DNA from: an uncultured Prevotella sp.
GTDB taxonomy: Bacteria; Bacteroidota; Bacteroidia; Bacteroidales; Bacteroidaceae
Assembly (NCBI GenBank): GCA_947170725.1
Contig: CAMVUM010000011.1
Span: 1-64,000, forward strand
Length of the DNA: 64,000 nt
Direction: 5' to 3'
Part shown: positions 10,401 through 18,309 of the stretch, piece after piece
How the letters are laid out: each line of letters starts with the position of its first letter
Position numbering within the stretch: the stretch's first letter is position 1
Position numbers and translations under genes: made by a program
The notes under the pieces: generated by a model
What the model saw: only the letters and a program-made list of their open reading frames with translations
Database searches by the model: none
What the model was told of the DNA's origin: nothing

Positions 10401-11216
10401 CGAAACGCGGTCCTCAGTGATTCCGGCCAATTCGGGAACGATCTGCACCGTTGTACGGCGTTCGCGGGAAAGCTGTGTGTCAACTTCAAAGGTACGTATG
10501 GAATCTATGTCATCTCCAAAAAAATCTATGCGGAACGGATATTCACAGCTATAGGAATAGACATCGAGAATACTGCCGCGCAAGGCAAACTGCCCCGGCT
10601 CATAGACGTATTCCACCTCGCGGAAACCAAACTCGCGCAGTGTCTTCATAACGTCCGCGACATTGACAGTCTGGTCCACAACCAGCTCCAATGTGCGGCT
10701 CTCCAGACGGCGGCGTGAAACAACGAGTTCGGCAATGGCCTCAGGATAGGAAACAATGAAAAGCGAGGAAGACAGAGTGGAGAGTGATGATGTCTGATTA
10801 GTCTTGCTACATGTGATTTGTTCCTGATTGCAATCAGAACTCCCCACTCTGCGCTCTGAACCCTGACTTCTCCTCTTCACTTCCGCCAGCACCTCCGTCC
10901 TCAATATCTCGCTGGCCGCGTCACGCTGACCATACTTCACCGCACGACGATAAGACGACGGGAAATAGAGAACGTTATCCAGCCCCATCACCTGCGTAAG
11001 GTCATGATAGAAATAGCCCGCCTCATCAGCGTCTTTGAGTATGAAGAACATCGTCCGCTCCGTTCGCAGGGCCATAGAGGCAAACACCATTGGCGCCGAA
11101 GACGCCACAAGCCCATCCAGACGAACGGTTGAGACTGTACTGTCATCCAACATCTCCGCCAACGCTGCCACCTGCGGCAGCGCTGCATACATTTTCTGTA
11201 AATCCTTAATATCCAT
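7422..11216 (-). CDS. mfd: transcription-repair coupling factor Mfd with repeat-encoded insertions
   Basis: About 1264 residues. Mfd removes RNA polymerase stalled at lesions and recruits UvrA. Parts in order: UvrB-like N-terminal module, the RNA-polymerase interaction domain starting with GDYVVHVDHGIGRFG (about 579-592), the translocase with Walker A GDVGFGKT (about 729), DEEQ (about 827) and TRG-type motifs, and the C-terminal D7 domain. The ATG at 11216 is preferred to the TTG at 11237. Two stretches are foreign to the family: about residues 117-153 and 411-521. Both translate a palindromic DNA repeat and end alike (SSLSTL-x-S-x-L-F). They fall in loops between conserved blocks, so the rest of the protein appears intact. 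Confidence 0.95.
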   Translation of the reverse strand: MDIKDLQKMYAALPQVAALAEMLDDSTVSTVRLDGLVASSAPMVFASMALRTERTMFFILKDADEAGYFYHDLTQVMGLDNVLYFPSSYRRAVKYGQRDAASEILRTEVLAEVKRRSQGSERRVGSSDCNQEQITCSKTNQTSSLSTLSSSLFIVSYPEAIAELVVSRRRLESRTLELVVDQTVNVADVMKTLREFGFREVEYVYEPGQFALRGSILDVYSYSCEYPFRIDFFGDDIDSIRTFEVDTQLSRERRTTVQIVPELAGITEDRVSLFSFLTADTVVVMKDGADIRDAVGRTYEEGFSQQAVIERMEGATEIEQHAIMQQMRKDVQLINAGSFADEIAPFRIVEIGRRPFRMADAVIRFNVSPQPLFHKNFDMLRRSLEDYQLRRYKIFILADSRKQNERLKEILLSQSEETLSQSVECRGQRYDYSQEQMPCNKGNHKSQSEETLSQSAECRGQRYDYSQEQMPCNKGNHKSQSEETLSQSAECRGQRYDYSQEQTPCNKGNHTSSLSTLHSALFTPVERTLHEGFVDDDMRVCFFTDHQIFDRFHKYNLKSDRARSGKMSLTLKEIRQFEPGDYVVHVDHGIGRFGGLVRMPQADGGYQEMIKIQYQNGDSIYVSIHSLYKVAKYKAQDNGEPPRLSHLGTGQWERLKERTKKKLKDIARDLIKLYALRRQEQGFAFSPDCFMQHELEASFLYEDTPDQLKATNDVKADMERRRPMDRLVCGDVGFGKTEVAVRAAFKAACDSKQVAVLVPTTVLAYQHYQTFRKRLKDFPVRVDYLTRARSAKQTRELLKDLEDGKIDILIGTHKLIGKSVKFRDLGLLIIDEEQKFGVAVKEKLRQMKVNVDTLTMSATPIPRTLQFSLVGARDLSTIQTPPPNRYPIQTEIHTFTPEIIADAVNFEMSRNGQVYIVNNRINELQRIADMIHKYIPDARIAIGHGQMKPEELEHIILDFANYDYDVLVSTTIVESGIDIPNANTIIINGANNFGLSDLHQMRGRVGRGNRKAFCYLLAPPLSALPQESRRRLEALENFSELGSGINIAMQDLDIRGAGNLLGAEQSGFIADLGYETYQKILNQAVAELKNDEFADLYADETAAQEMAASDFVDDCALESDIEMYFPPSYVPSDSERMLLYRELDNLTEDAEVEQFRLRLRDRFGAIPAVGEELMRVVPLRRMGRGLGCEKIMLKQNRMTLFFVSNPNSPYYRSAAFDSILRYISSHPRRCNLREHNGKRSIVISDVKTVGAGVDVLREIMKNKG
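9652..9985. repeat. in-frame palindromic element in mfd, amplified threefold
   Basis: The DNA contains three 99-base units starting with TATGATTACC at 9686, 9785 and 9884, nearly identical, plus a flanking half at 9652-9685. Each unit has core arms TATGATTAC / GTAATCATA around a loop of about 28 bases and an outer CTCTGCACTCTGACTT. As 99 is a multiple of three, each unit adds 33 residues (SQSEETLSQSAECRGQRYDY... on the minus strand) without breaking mfd. It belongs to the same family as 10758-10868, 12245-12337 and 56747-57021. Confidence 0.9.
10758..10868. repeat. second in-frame palindromic element in mfd (diverged)
   Basis: This single copy adds 37 residues between EVLAEVKRR and IVSYPEAIAE of Mfd. 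Its translation aligns without gaps to the final unit of the other insertion: SQ-S/G, E-x-R, x2-QEQ-x2-C, then TSSLSTL-x-S-x-LF. It therefore uses the same reading frame of the element. The DNA arms (TCTGATT / AATCAGA and outer GACAGAGTGG / CCCACTCTG) are more degraded, suggesting an older insertion. Confidence 0.85.
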
Positions 11217-11293
11217 TTGTTGTCGGTAAAATGCCAAACGCCAAATACGTAATACTATCCGGCTGGCTTACATACCACGAGGTATAACAGCCG

Positions 11294-11301
11294 CAAAGGT
11301 A
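11294..11301 (-). promoter_or_regulatory. -7 promoter box of mfd
   Basis: TACCTTTG on the minus strand, about 78 bases before the preferred ATG at 11216. Confidence 0.6.
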
Positions 11302-11406
11302 GTCATTTTCAGCCGAAACACAAAACATAGGCATGGAACACAAAGCCCTGACTTATCTGACAAACGTTCAAAAAAAGCAAATAAATCAGAATAAAGTCCG
11401 CTACGG

Positions 11407-11438
11407 TTTGGCGATTAAAGGCGTTTGATGTATCTTTG
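11407..11438 (+). promoter_or_regulatory. promoter of the GT2 gene
   Basis: TTTG at 11407-11410 and TATCTTTG at 11431-11438 with a 20-base spacer, a textbook -33/-7 pair. Transcription starts about 25 bases before the ATG. Confidence 0.8.
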
Positions 11439-11468
11439 TGGTGTAATAATAACCAAATCTGAAGAAAC

Positions 11469-12218
11469 ATGCACCCAAGCGACAGCATCATAATAATCCC
11501 GACATATAACGAGAAGGAGAACATCGAGAAAATCATACGGGCGATTTTCGCACTCGAAAAGAGTTTCCACATACTCGTCATTGACGACGGCTCACCGGAC
11601 GGAACGGCCGCCATCGTCCACCGTCTGATTGACACGGAAATGGGCGACCGCCTCTTCATCGTCGAGCGCAGCGGAAAACAGGGACTCGGGACGGCCTACA
11701 TTGCCGGCTTCCGCTGGGCGCTGGAGCATGGTTATGAATATATCTTCGAGATGGACGCCGACTTCAGCCACGATCCCAATGACCTGCCACGGCTCTATGC
11801 TGCCTGCCACGACGAAGGCTACGACGTGGCCATCGGCTCGCGCTATGTTTCCGGGGTCAACGTGGTAAATTGGCCCATCGGTCGCGTGCTGATGAGCTAT
11901 TTCGCATCAAAATATGTGCGGATGGTCACCGGATTTAAAGTCAACGACACCACGGCCGGATTCAAGTGCTATCGTCGCCGCGTACTGGAAACCATCGAAC
12001 TGGACAAAATCCGCTTCAAGGGCTATGCCTTCCAGATTGAGATGAAGTTCACGGCCTATAAAATCGGCTTCAGAATTAAGGAAGTGCCGGTCATTTTCGT
12101 CAACCGGCGCGAAGGCGTATCGAAGATGAGCGGAGGTATTTTCGGCGAGGCTTTCTTCGGTGTCATGCACCTACGATGGGACGGATGGACAAGGAAATAC
12201 CCGAAAATCAAAATCTGA
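11469..12218 (+). CDS. polyprenol monophosphomannose synthase-like GT2 glycosyltransferase
   Basis: A 249-residue family-2 glycosyltransferase that transfers a sugar, usually mannose or glucose from a nucleotide donor, to a polyprenyl phosphate at the inner membrane. The GT-A fold motifs are IIIPTYNEKENI near the N-terminus, DDGSPDGT at 39-46 and the metal-binding EMDADFSHDP at 94-103. There is no transmembrane tail, so it resembles the soluble, single-domain DPM1 type. It has its own promoter and converges on plsC across a palindromic element. The exact sugar cannot be read from the sequence. Confidence 0.88.
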   Translation: MHPSDSIIIIPTYNEKENIEKIIRAIFALEKSFHILVIDDGSPDGTAAIVHRLIDTEMGDRLFIVERSGKQGLGTAYIAGFRWALEHGYEYIFEMDADFSHDPNDLPRLYAACHDEGYDVAIGSRYVSGVNVVNWPIGRVLMSYFASKYVRMVTGFKVNDTTAGFKCYRRRVLETIELDKIRFKGYAFQIEMKFTAYKIGFRIKEVPVIFVNRREGVSKMSGGIFGEAFFGVMHLRWDGWTRKYPKIKI

Positions 12219-12244
12219 AGCAAGAGTTATAGTTTAAAGTCTTC

Positions 12245-12337
12245 AAGTCAGAGTGCAGAAAACAGAGGTATGATTACTTTCGAGAGCAAAATCATGAAAC
12301 AACAGTAATCACACCTCTGTTCTCTGCACTCTGACTT
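12245..12337. repeat. palindromic element between convergent genes (family of the mfd insertions)
   Basis: Arms of 33 bases at 12245-12277 and 12305-12337 match at 31 positions. They begin with AAGTCAGAGTGCAGA and end in GGT(A/G)TGATTAC. The core and outer modules are those found in the mfd insertions. It fills the gap between the GT2 gene and plsC and could serve as a two-way terminator. Confidence 0.88.
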
Positions 12338-12341
12338 TATT

Positions 12342-13100
12342 CTACTGATCCGGATTCTCCACGTATCCCTGATATTCAGAATCCAGTGCGCTCATCACCG
12401 AATCATAGCTCTGGCGCATTATTGCCTGCACATTCTGCGAGCCTCGGCCTATGGGGTAGATAGGCTGATGGATGGTAAGGCGGAGCGGATGCCATGTCAC
12501 CCACTTGCCGTCACGCATCCGCGGCATGATGTCGAAAGAGCCGTTGATGGTCAGAGGCACCACCGGCAACTGCAGTTCGTCGGCCAGCATGAAAGCACCT
12601 TTACGGAAAACTCCCATGTGGCCGGTGAAAGTACGCGCTCCCTCTGGAAAGACCATGACGCTCATGCCGCTCTGCAATGTCTTTCGTGCCGTATCATAAG
12701 TTTCCTTTATTTTAGCCGGACCACGCTTGTCGACGAATATCTGATGAGACGCGCTGCACGCAAAGCCGATGAACGGCATTTTGCGCAACTGGTGTTTCAT
12801 CATCCACTTGAAGTTGCGGCCGAGGTAGCCGTAAATCAGGAATATATCGAAAGAACCCTGATGGTTGGCCACGAAGACGTAGGAATGGTCCGGTTCGAGA
12901 TTCTCCCGCCCCTCAACGGTAACGGGAAGAAGGAACAGGCGGGTGATTATTTTGGCCCACCAGTGTCCCGGATAGTAACCAAAGAAATTTCCGCCGCCCA
13001 AGGCGCAGCCTATCGCTACGGTCAAGGCGGTGACGACAGTGGCAAATAAGCCAAGCGGCAGGGCCACAAGGAGCTGATAAAAACGATATAAGTATTTCAT
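12342..13100 (-). CDS. plsC: 1-acyl-sn-glycerol-3-phosphate acyltransferase
   Basis: A 252-residue membrane-bound enzyme that acylates lysophosphatidic acid to phosphatidic acid. An N-terminal hydrophobic segment (about 8-36) anchors it. The catalytic H-x4-D motif is NHQGSFD (79-85). FVDKRG (about 122-127) and the substrate motif FPEGART (151-157) follow. Its start overlaps the stop of the upstream phosphoesterase by four bases (ATGA), so translation is coupled. It is the last gene of a minus-strand run that starts near 18.3 kb. Confidence 0.92.
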   Translation of the reverse strand: MKYLYRFYQLLVALPLGLFATVVTALTVAIGCALGGGNFFGYYPGHWWAKIITRLFLLPVTVEGRENLEPDHSYVFVANHQGSFDIFLIYGYLGRNFKWMMKHQLRKMPFIGFACSASHQIFVDKRGPAKIKETYDTARKTLQSGMSVMVFPEGARTFTGHMGVFRKGAFMLADELQLPVVPLTINGSFDIMPRMRDGKWVTWHPLRLTIHQPIYPIGRGSQNVQAIMRQSYDSVMSALDSEYQGYVENPDQ

Positions 13101-14281
13101 TTTTTCTTCAATGTTATAACAACAATCTCACCCGGAACACCAAAGCGGAAAGGAATGAAACCGCCGAGTCCGGTACTTACGTTGATGGCACGGCTGCCCT
13201 CCGTGAACATGCCTCCCCACTCGCTGTACACCAGTGAGGCCGGAGACCAGCCCCACAAGGAAAACTGCATGGCGTGGGTGTGGCCGCTCAGGGTGAGCTG
13301 GGTTGCCGATTGTGGAAGTATCTTGCGTCTCCAGGAACTCGGATCGTGTTCGAGCATCACCACGAAAGCACTGTCGCCGACTCCCTGCAGTGTCTTGACG
13401 ATATCCCCTTTCTGCGGAAATTTCTTTCCGTCGCCGTCGTTCTCCATGCCGGCCACGACTATGGAATCGGCACCGCGGCGCACCGTGCGGTTCTCATTAA
13501 TCAGCAGTGTCCACCCCATCCGGCGCTGGGCGTCCACCATCGCGCGGCAGTTGGCTGCCTTGACAGCCTCGTCCGCCTTGATATATTCAGCGTAGTCATG
13601 GTTTCCGAGAACGGAAAAAACGCCGTCGGGGGCATTGAGCGAAGCCAGCAGAGCCTCATGGGGAGTCACCTCGGCGGGCTGCATGTTCTGAAGATCGCCC
13701 GTAAAGACAATCATGTCGGGCCGCTGAGCCATAATGCTGTCGATGTTGCGGCGGAGCAGATACTGCCTGCCACGACCGTAAGTACCCACATGGGCATCTG
13801 AAAAATGAACAATACGGTAGCCGTCGAAGGCTTCCGGAAGGTCCTCGGAAGCGTATTCAACCTGACGCACGGTGAGTTTGCCAAATCCAACGAACGACCC
13901 GTAGAACAGCACATACCATATCAGCAACACCATCACCACGCCCACAGCATTACCGTAGTTACGCCTCGGACCGCTCCGGTGGAGCAGCCGGTGGACCATA
14001 CAGGAGATTCCCCACCCTGCCGCAGAGCAGACTACAAAGACCAGTTTGGCTACGACAATCATGCCAAGGAAGAACAGGTAGATGTCAAGCAGGCCGTTGT
14101 CCGACGGTGCGAAATCCTTCTGCAACGCGAGAAAAACCGTATAGAGCACCATCAGCACTCCGGGAAGCCACCACAGCAGAACGGCTTTCGTCGACACCCG
14201 ACCGCGCAGATAGCGCAGATGGACGTAGCCGTCAGACAGCACAATCATCAGTAACACAGGTATGAATATTCTTGCTATCAT
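13097..14281 (-). CDS. membrane-anchored calcineurin-like metallophosphoesterase
   Basis: A 394-residue protein. About four hydrophobic segments fill the first 135 residues, followed by a phosphoesterase domain. Metal-binding motifs are all present: SDAHVG (161-166), GDLQN (195-199), GNHDY (226-230) and GHTHAMQ (333-339). The GHTHxxQ pattern and membrane head place it with the YkuE/YaeI-like phosphoesterases, some of which act on lipid phosphates. Coupling to plsC by an ATGA overlap fits a phospholipid or envelope role. The substrate is not known. Confidence 0.85.
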   Translation of the reverse strand: MIARIFIPVLLMIVLSDGYVHLRYLRGRVSTKAVLLWWLPGVLMVLYTVFLALQKDFAPSDNGLLDIYLFFLGMIVVAKLVFVVCSAAGWGISCMVHRLLHRSGPRRNYGNAVGVVMVLLIWYVLFYGSFVGFGKLTVRQVEYASEDLPEAFDGYRIVHFSDAHVGTYGRGRQYLLRRNIDSIMAQRPDMIVFTGDLQNMQPAEVTPHEALLASLNAPDGVFSVLGNHDYAEYIKADEAVKAANCRAMVDAQRRMGWTLLINENRTVRRGADSIVVAGMENDGDGKKFPQKGDIVKTLQGVGDSAFVVMLEHDPSSWRRKILPQSATQLTLSGHTHAMQFSLWGWSPASLVYSEWGGMFTEGSRAINVSTGLGGFIPFRFGVPGEIVVITLKKK

Positions 14282-14368
14282 CTGTATTTCACTCTTACAT
14301 TATCTTATCGACATTCCCACGGCATGACGCCGAGGGCTATACATTGTTATATTTACGCTTTCATATCG

Positions 14369-15199
14369 TCACCGCAGGTTTGCGGCCAGAAAACGCCGCA
14401 TCACCTCCACCGGAACACCGCGACGCCGGGAATAGTCGCGCAACTGGTCCTCACCGATATGTCCCACCGTGAAATAGCGGGCACGTGGATGCGCCATCAT
14501 CAGGCCGCTGACGCTGGCGTGAGGCTTCATGGCCCCGCTTTCGGTCAGACGGATGCCCATCGAAGAGACGTCAAGGATGTCGGCGATAATGAAATTGACG
14601 CTTGCGTCCGGCAGCGAGGGATACCCCACGGCCGGTCGGATGCCCCAGAAACGTTCGAGGTGCATCTCGCCGATGGTCAGCCGCTCGTCTGAAGCATAGC
14701 CCCACCACTCTTTCCTGACCAGTTCGTGGGTCCGTTCGGCAGCTGCTTCGGCAAGCCGGTCGGCCAGGAGCTGGACCATCATCTTCATATAGTCGTCAGA
14801 GGCAAAATCGGTCTCCATCCCGATATCCACTGTCGTGGCGAAAATTCCGATGCGATCGGGCCGTCCCGACGCAACCGGACGGATGAAGTCAGCCAGACAC
14901 AGACACAACCCGGCCGTCCCGACGGGATGCTGCTGGCGCAACATAGGGATGCGCACGCTGTCGTCAAGGCCGTCGCCACGAAAAACAAGCACGTCGTCAC
15001 CGTCACTGGCGGCATCGGCCAAGGCCACAACGGCATGAACCCGATAGCGCCATTCAAGCTCCGCGAGCACCCTTTCGGCCTCGCTCCGCAGCCGCGCCTG
15101 TCCTTCGGCGTCACGCACCTGCCAAGCGAAATAGAAATAGACCCAGTTTATGTATGGTGTCAGTTCGCTTATAGTGTATGTTATTCTTCGTTTCTCCAC
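14369..15199 (-). CDS. stand-alone methionine synthase activation (B12-dependent) domain protein
   Basis: A 276-residue protein matching the C-terminal S-adenosylmethionine-binding reactivation domain of MetH. Key blocks are RKEWWGYA (162-169), GIRPAVGYPSLPD (186-198) and TESGAMKPHASVSG (219-232), with HPRARYFTVG after. The N-terminus (ELTPYINWVYFYFAWQV) also fits the domain. In MetH this module allows reductive methylation of inactive cob(II)alamin. In many Bacteroidetes it is encoded apart from the catalytic MetH, and that appears to be the case here. No metH is in the window. It follows pyrC by nine bases. Confidence 0.85.
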   Translation of the reverse strand: MEKRRITYTISELTPYINWVYFYFAWQVRDAEGQARLRSEAERVLAELEWRYRVHAVVALADAASDGDDVLVFRGDGLDDSVRIPMLRQQHPVGTAGLCLCLADFIRPVASGRPDRIGIFATTVDIGMETDFASDDYMKMMVQLLADRLAEAAAERTHELVRKEWWGYASDERLTIGEMHLERFWGIRPAVGYPSLPDASVNFIIADILDVSSMGIRLTESGAMKPHASVSGLMMAHPRARYFTVGHIGEDQLRDYSRRRGVPVEVMRRFLAANLR

Positions 15200-15208
15200 A
15201 GTCTGGCT

Positions 15209-16534
15209 TTATCCGAACATCACCGCCATTCCGCGGCAGTCGTTGTCCACCGTCTGTCCGTCATAAACGGTTTGACCGTTGCACAACGTCCTTTCCACGC
15301 GCCACCGGTAGGTGTGTCCCTCCATGGGGCTCCAGCCGCAGCGGCTCTCAACCAGTTCCGGTGTCACCGTCCAAGGCCCGCGCGGGCTCACGATGACAAT
15401 GTCCGCCCAATATCCCTGACGCAGGAAACCGCGCTCGCGGACACCGAACAGCCGTGCCGGAGCATGACACATCAGCTCCACCATGCGCTCAACCGACAGC
15501 ACTCCGTCGTCCACCAGCTCCAACATAGTGACGAGCGAGAACTGGATCATGGGCATGCCCGAGGCCGCCGTGTCACATCCTCCCTGCTTCTGTCCGGGGA
15601 GATGGGGCGCGTGGTCGGTTCCGATAGTGGTGATACGACCGTCGAGCAAAGCCTTTCTAAGTGCCGTACGGTCGGCGGCCGTCTTTATGGCGGGATTCAC
15701 CTTGATTCGTGCGCCCATCCGGACGTAGTCCGCGTCGGTGAAGAACAGGTGGCCGACAGTGGCCTCTGCCGTTATCTTCGGGTCGTCCGGGGCGAACAGC
15801 TCCAGCTCACGGGCCGTCGTCAGATGGGCCACATGAAGCCTCGTTCCGTAGCGGCGGGCGAGCGAAACGGCCAGCGACGTGCTCTCATAACATGCCTCCG
15901 CAGAGCGGATGAGCGGATGAAGAGCCACGTCGGGGAAGCGCGGGTCTGAGCGTCGGGCCTCCTCCATGTTACGGTTGATTATCGCCGTGTCCTCACAGTG
16001 AGCCATGACGGGCATCTTCACCGTGCCGAATATGCGTTCCAAAGCCTCACGGCGGTCAACGAGCATGTTTCCTGTTGACGAGCCCATGAAGAGCTTTATG
16101 CCCGGTATGCGCGTCGCGTCAAGACTGTCGATGAGCGGCAGATTGTCGTTCGTGGCGCCGAAGAAGAACGAATAATTGACGCGGCTCTTCTCTGCGGCCA
16201 GCCTGAATTTCTCCTCCAGAGCCTCCGGCGTTGTAGTCTGGGGCACGGTATTTGGCATGTCGAAATATGTCGTAACACCGCCGGCGGCCGCAGCGCGGCT
16301 CTCTGTGGCGATGTCGGCCTTGGCCGTCAGTCCCGGCTCGCGGAAATGGACATGACTGTCAATCACTCCGGGCATAACCAGACAGCCCGACGCGTCTATC
16401 GTTTCATGGACAGAAGCGTCGGGCTGCAGCGGTTTCTCCGTTATTTCTATGATACGTCCGTCTTCGATGATGATAGAACCGCAGTAGCGGCGGCCTTCAT
16501 TGACGATTTCAGCATTTGTTATCAGCGTTTTCAT
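15209..16534 (-). CDS. pyrC: dihydroorotase
   Basis: A 441-residue amidohydrolase that cyclises carbamoyl-aspartate to dihydroorotate in pyrimidine synthesis. The metal ligands appear in order: DSHVHFREPG (His61, His63), the lysine in GIKLFMGSS that is normally carboxylated, HCEDT (His179), VAHLTT (His234/237 region) and GTDHAP (Asp307). The length and the HVHFREPGLT form suggest the long class I type. It is spaced 21 bases after the DUF4369 gene and 9 bases before the MetH activation gene, so it sits inside the operon. Confidence 0.92.
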   Translation of the reverse strand: MKTLITNAEIVNEGRRYCGSIIIEDGRIIEITEKPLQPDASVHETIDASGCLVMPGVIDSHVHFREPGLTAKADIATESRAAAAGGVTTYFDMPNTVPQTTTPEALEEKFRLAAEKSRVNYSFFFGATNDNLPLIDSLDATRIPGIKLFMGSSTGNMLVDRREALERIFGTVKMPVMAHCEDTAIINRNMEEARRSDPRFPDVALHPLIRSAEACYESTSLAVSLARRYGTRLHVAHLTTARELELFAPDDPKITAEATVGHLFFTDADYVRMGARIKVNPAIKTAADRTALRKALLDGRITTIGTDHAPHLPGQKQGGCDTAASGMPMIQFSLVTMLELVDDGVLSVERMVELMCHAPARLFGVRERGFLRQGYWADIVIVSPRGPWTVTPELVESRCGWSPMEGHTYRWRVERTLCNGQTVYDGQTVDNDCRGMAVMFG

Positions 16535-16555
16535 TTGTTCACTTGGAATTGGCGG

Positions 16556-17353
16556 TCAGGGCCTTTCCGCTGCCGTCGAGTCGGCCGTCGAGGGTTTTTC
16601 TTCACCCATGGAAGGCTGTTGCGGCTGTTCGGAGGTCACGCCGATGTCCGACGGGTCGAGTCCCTGCATGCGTGCCTCGTTCTCGGTGGCAGTCTGATAG
16701 TAGTCCTTGACGTATGGATTGTTCTTGAATTTGTCCGTCGCCTTGCTCATGATGTGCTCAATCTGAGGCGTCAGTATCGGATACTTATAGCGGCTTGTGA
16801 CCATCATGAACACTCCCGGTCCGAGCACGTTGTCGAAGTTATCGACGATGAACGACGTCACGAGATCGTCCTCTTCCTTTGCTATGCGTGCCGCTTCAGC
16901 CGACAGCTGTTCGTTGATGATTCCCTCGTCAATGCCGTCAAGCATCATCCGGCTCTGCTTGTGGGAGAGTTCTCCCATCTGATTGTCCAGCTGGCTGTGT
17001 TTTGAAATGAACTCATAGAGTTTGTCGTTCATCGGTGTTCCGCTCACTCTCTGATTGGCATTGTCGATATTAATGGTTATCTCGCCCTTCTCCAAGACTA
17101 TCGGCATGATGCTCTCGTCGTCCATGAAAAGACTCACCATACGCACGGTGTCGAGTGCACCACTAAATTCGAATTGTCCGTGAACGACGTCACACGAATC
17201 GATGTTCTTCAGTTCATTGTCCTTGACGGCTTTCAGATAGAGTTTGCTGCCGTCAAGCGATGAGACTGACGACGAGCCGGACACGCTGTAGGAGTTGGCA
17301 CACGACGACGTCACGACAGCTACCACGGCGAGCAGATAAAGTATCTTGTTCAT
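16556..17353 (-). CDS. DUF4369-type lipoprotein
   Basis: About 265 residues with a lipoprotein signal: MNKILYLLAVVAVV followed by the lipobox TSSC (Cys18), then a Ser-rich spacer. The body resembles the DUF4369 domain found at the N-terminus of Bacteroidetes thioredoxin-like lipoproteins (YLKAVKDNELKNIDSC, then VLEKGEITINID). No CxxC thioredoxin part follows; the C-terminus is a Gln/Pro/Ser-rich tail. The longer frame up to 17458 was rejected because a -7 box sits at 17388-17395. Function is unknown, probably a periplasm- or surface-facing envelope protein. Confidence 0.75.
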   Translation of the reverse strand: MNKILYLLAVVAVVTSSCANSYSVSGSSSVSSLDGSKLYLKAVKDNELKNIDSCDVVHGQFEFSGALDTVRMVSLFMDDESIMPIVLEKGEITINIDNANQRVSGTPMNDKLYEFISKHSQLDNQMGELSHKQSRMMLDGIDEGIINEQLSAEAARIAKEEDDLVTSFIVDNFDNVLGPGVFMMVTSRYKYPILTPQIEHIMSKATDKFKNNPYVKDYYQTATENEARMQGLDPSDIGVTSEQPQQPSMGEEKPSTADSTAAERP

Positions 17354-17387
17354 ACCAATGCGATTTCTTTTCATTTCTTTTGTGCGG

Positions 17388-17395
17388 CAAAAGTA
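17388..17395 (-). promoter_or_regulatory. -7 promoter box before the DUF4369 lipoprotein gene
   Basis: TACTTTTG on the minus strand. It fixes the start of the lipoprotein gene at 17353 rather than further upstream. Confidence 0.6.
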
Positions 17396-17454
17396 CAATG
17401 ATATATCGAAGTACGGAAAAAAATTCATGCTATTTAAAACATCCGGCCTTACTT

Positions 17455-17862
17455 TCACATTTTTTCAGTCTCTTTGTCCAATTCACGGCTTATTCTGTGG
17501 GTGGAATAGAGTTGAAGTACGGATGCGATGAGGAGCGTGACAACCCAGTTGTTATGTATATACTTGACGTATGTCAACGCATCAAGTCCGAAGATGTTTC
17601 GCTGGTTGGCGAACATCAGCAATGCCGAAGCGAGAAAGAACATGTCGCTGGCTATCATGATGCGGCGCAGGCGTCGTATCACGATGTTGCGGCCCTCATA
17701 ACTTTGCTTCAGTTGCATAAGAACAAAGGCGAGCGAGCCTGTCGCAAAGACGTATGGGGCCCACATTTTCATAAATATGTTTGCGCCGCTGCCCACAACC
17801 ATGAGCACTGCCCCGGCAAGAAATATCACGTTTTCTATTCTATTCAGTTGTTTCATCTTCAT
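17455..17862 (-). CDS. small four-helix membrane protein
   Basis: A 135-residue protein with about four hydrophobic segments (roughly 10-30, 34-50, 68-85, 105-122) joined by short basic loops. I do not recognise a named domain. Its start overlaps the end of the FtsB-like gene by 23 bases, so both are translated from one message. An in-frame ATG two codons later is an equally possible start. Confidence 0.75.
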   Translation of the reverse strand: MKMKQLNRIENVIFLAGAVLMVVGSGANIFMKMWAPYVFATGSLAFVLMQLKQSYEGRNIVIRRLRRIMIASDMFFLASALLMFANQRNIFGLDALTYVKYIHNNWVVTLLIASVLQLYSTHRISRELDKETEKM

Positions 17863-18187
17863 GTAGTTGTTCCGTCGGCACGTCGTCGCTCAGCACGAAG
17901 ATGTCTTCGTCGTCCGCTTTCATGAAATAGCGCTCGCGGGCAATCTTCTCGATGGCCTTCGGGTCTGTGTCAAGACGGCGCAGCTGTGCCTGATCCTGCT
18001 CGTAGCGGTGGCGGTAGCGGGCTATCTCGCTCTCCAGCTCGTTTATTTTCTGCTTGTTGCGGTAGTGCGCCCAAAGACTGTTTTCGTCAACGAAACCTAC
18101 TATGACGACGGCCACGACGATGACCACGCAATATTTGAGCACGCGCGAACGGCGTATATAGCTGAGCACTTTTCTGAGGCGATTCAT
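17840..18187 (-). CDS. FtsB/DivIC-family septum formation initiator
   Basis: About 115 residues: a short basic cytoplasmic N-terminus, one transmembrane segment (VLKYCVVIVVAVVIVGFV), then a coiled coil (KQKINELESEIARYRHRYEQ) and the family end motif with IEKIARERYFMK. Proteins of this type join FtsL and FtsQ in the divisome. The tail rich in acidic residues is common in Bacteroidetes homologues. The start at 18187 is preferred over the longer frame to 18226, since the extension is basic and lacks a ribosome site. It is the first gene of the run toward plsC. Confidence 0.85.
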   Translation of the reverse strand: MNRLRKVLSYIRRSRVLKYCVVIVVAVVIVGFVDENSLWAHYRNKQKINELESEIARYRHRYEQDQAQLRRLDTDPKAIEKIARERYFMKADDEDIFVLSDDVPTEQLHEDETTE

Positions 18188-18300
18188 TGCTTTTCGGATT
18201 GTTTTTATTTTGCAAAGATGGTGCAAACGGGCGCAATGTGAACTTGTTCACAGATTACTCACGAGTTCATCTACACGTGCCTGGTGCAGCCTATCTTCTG

Positions 18301-18308
18301 CAAAGATA
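18301..18308 (-). promoter_or_regulatory. -7 promoter box upstream of the ftsB-like gene
   Basis: TATCTTTG on the minus strand, about 115 bases before the start codon. A weaker CATCTTTG lies nearer, around 18214-18221, so the active start is uncertain. Confidence 0.5.
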
Positions 18309-18309
18309 C

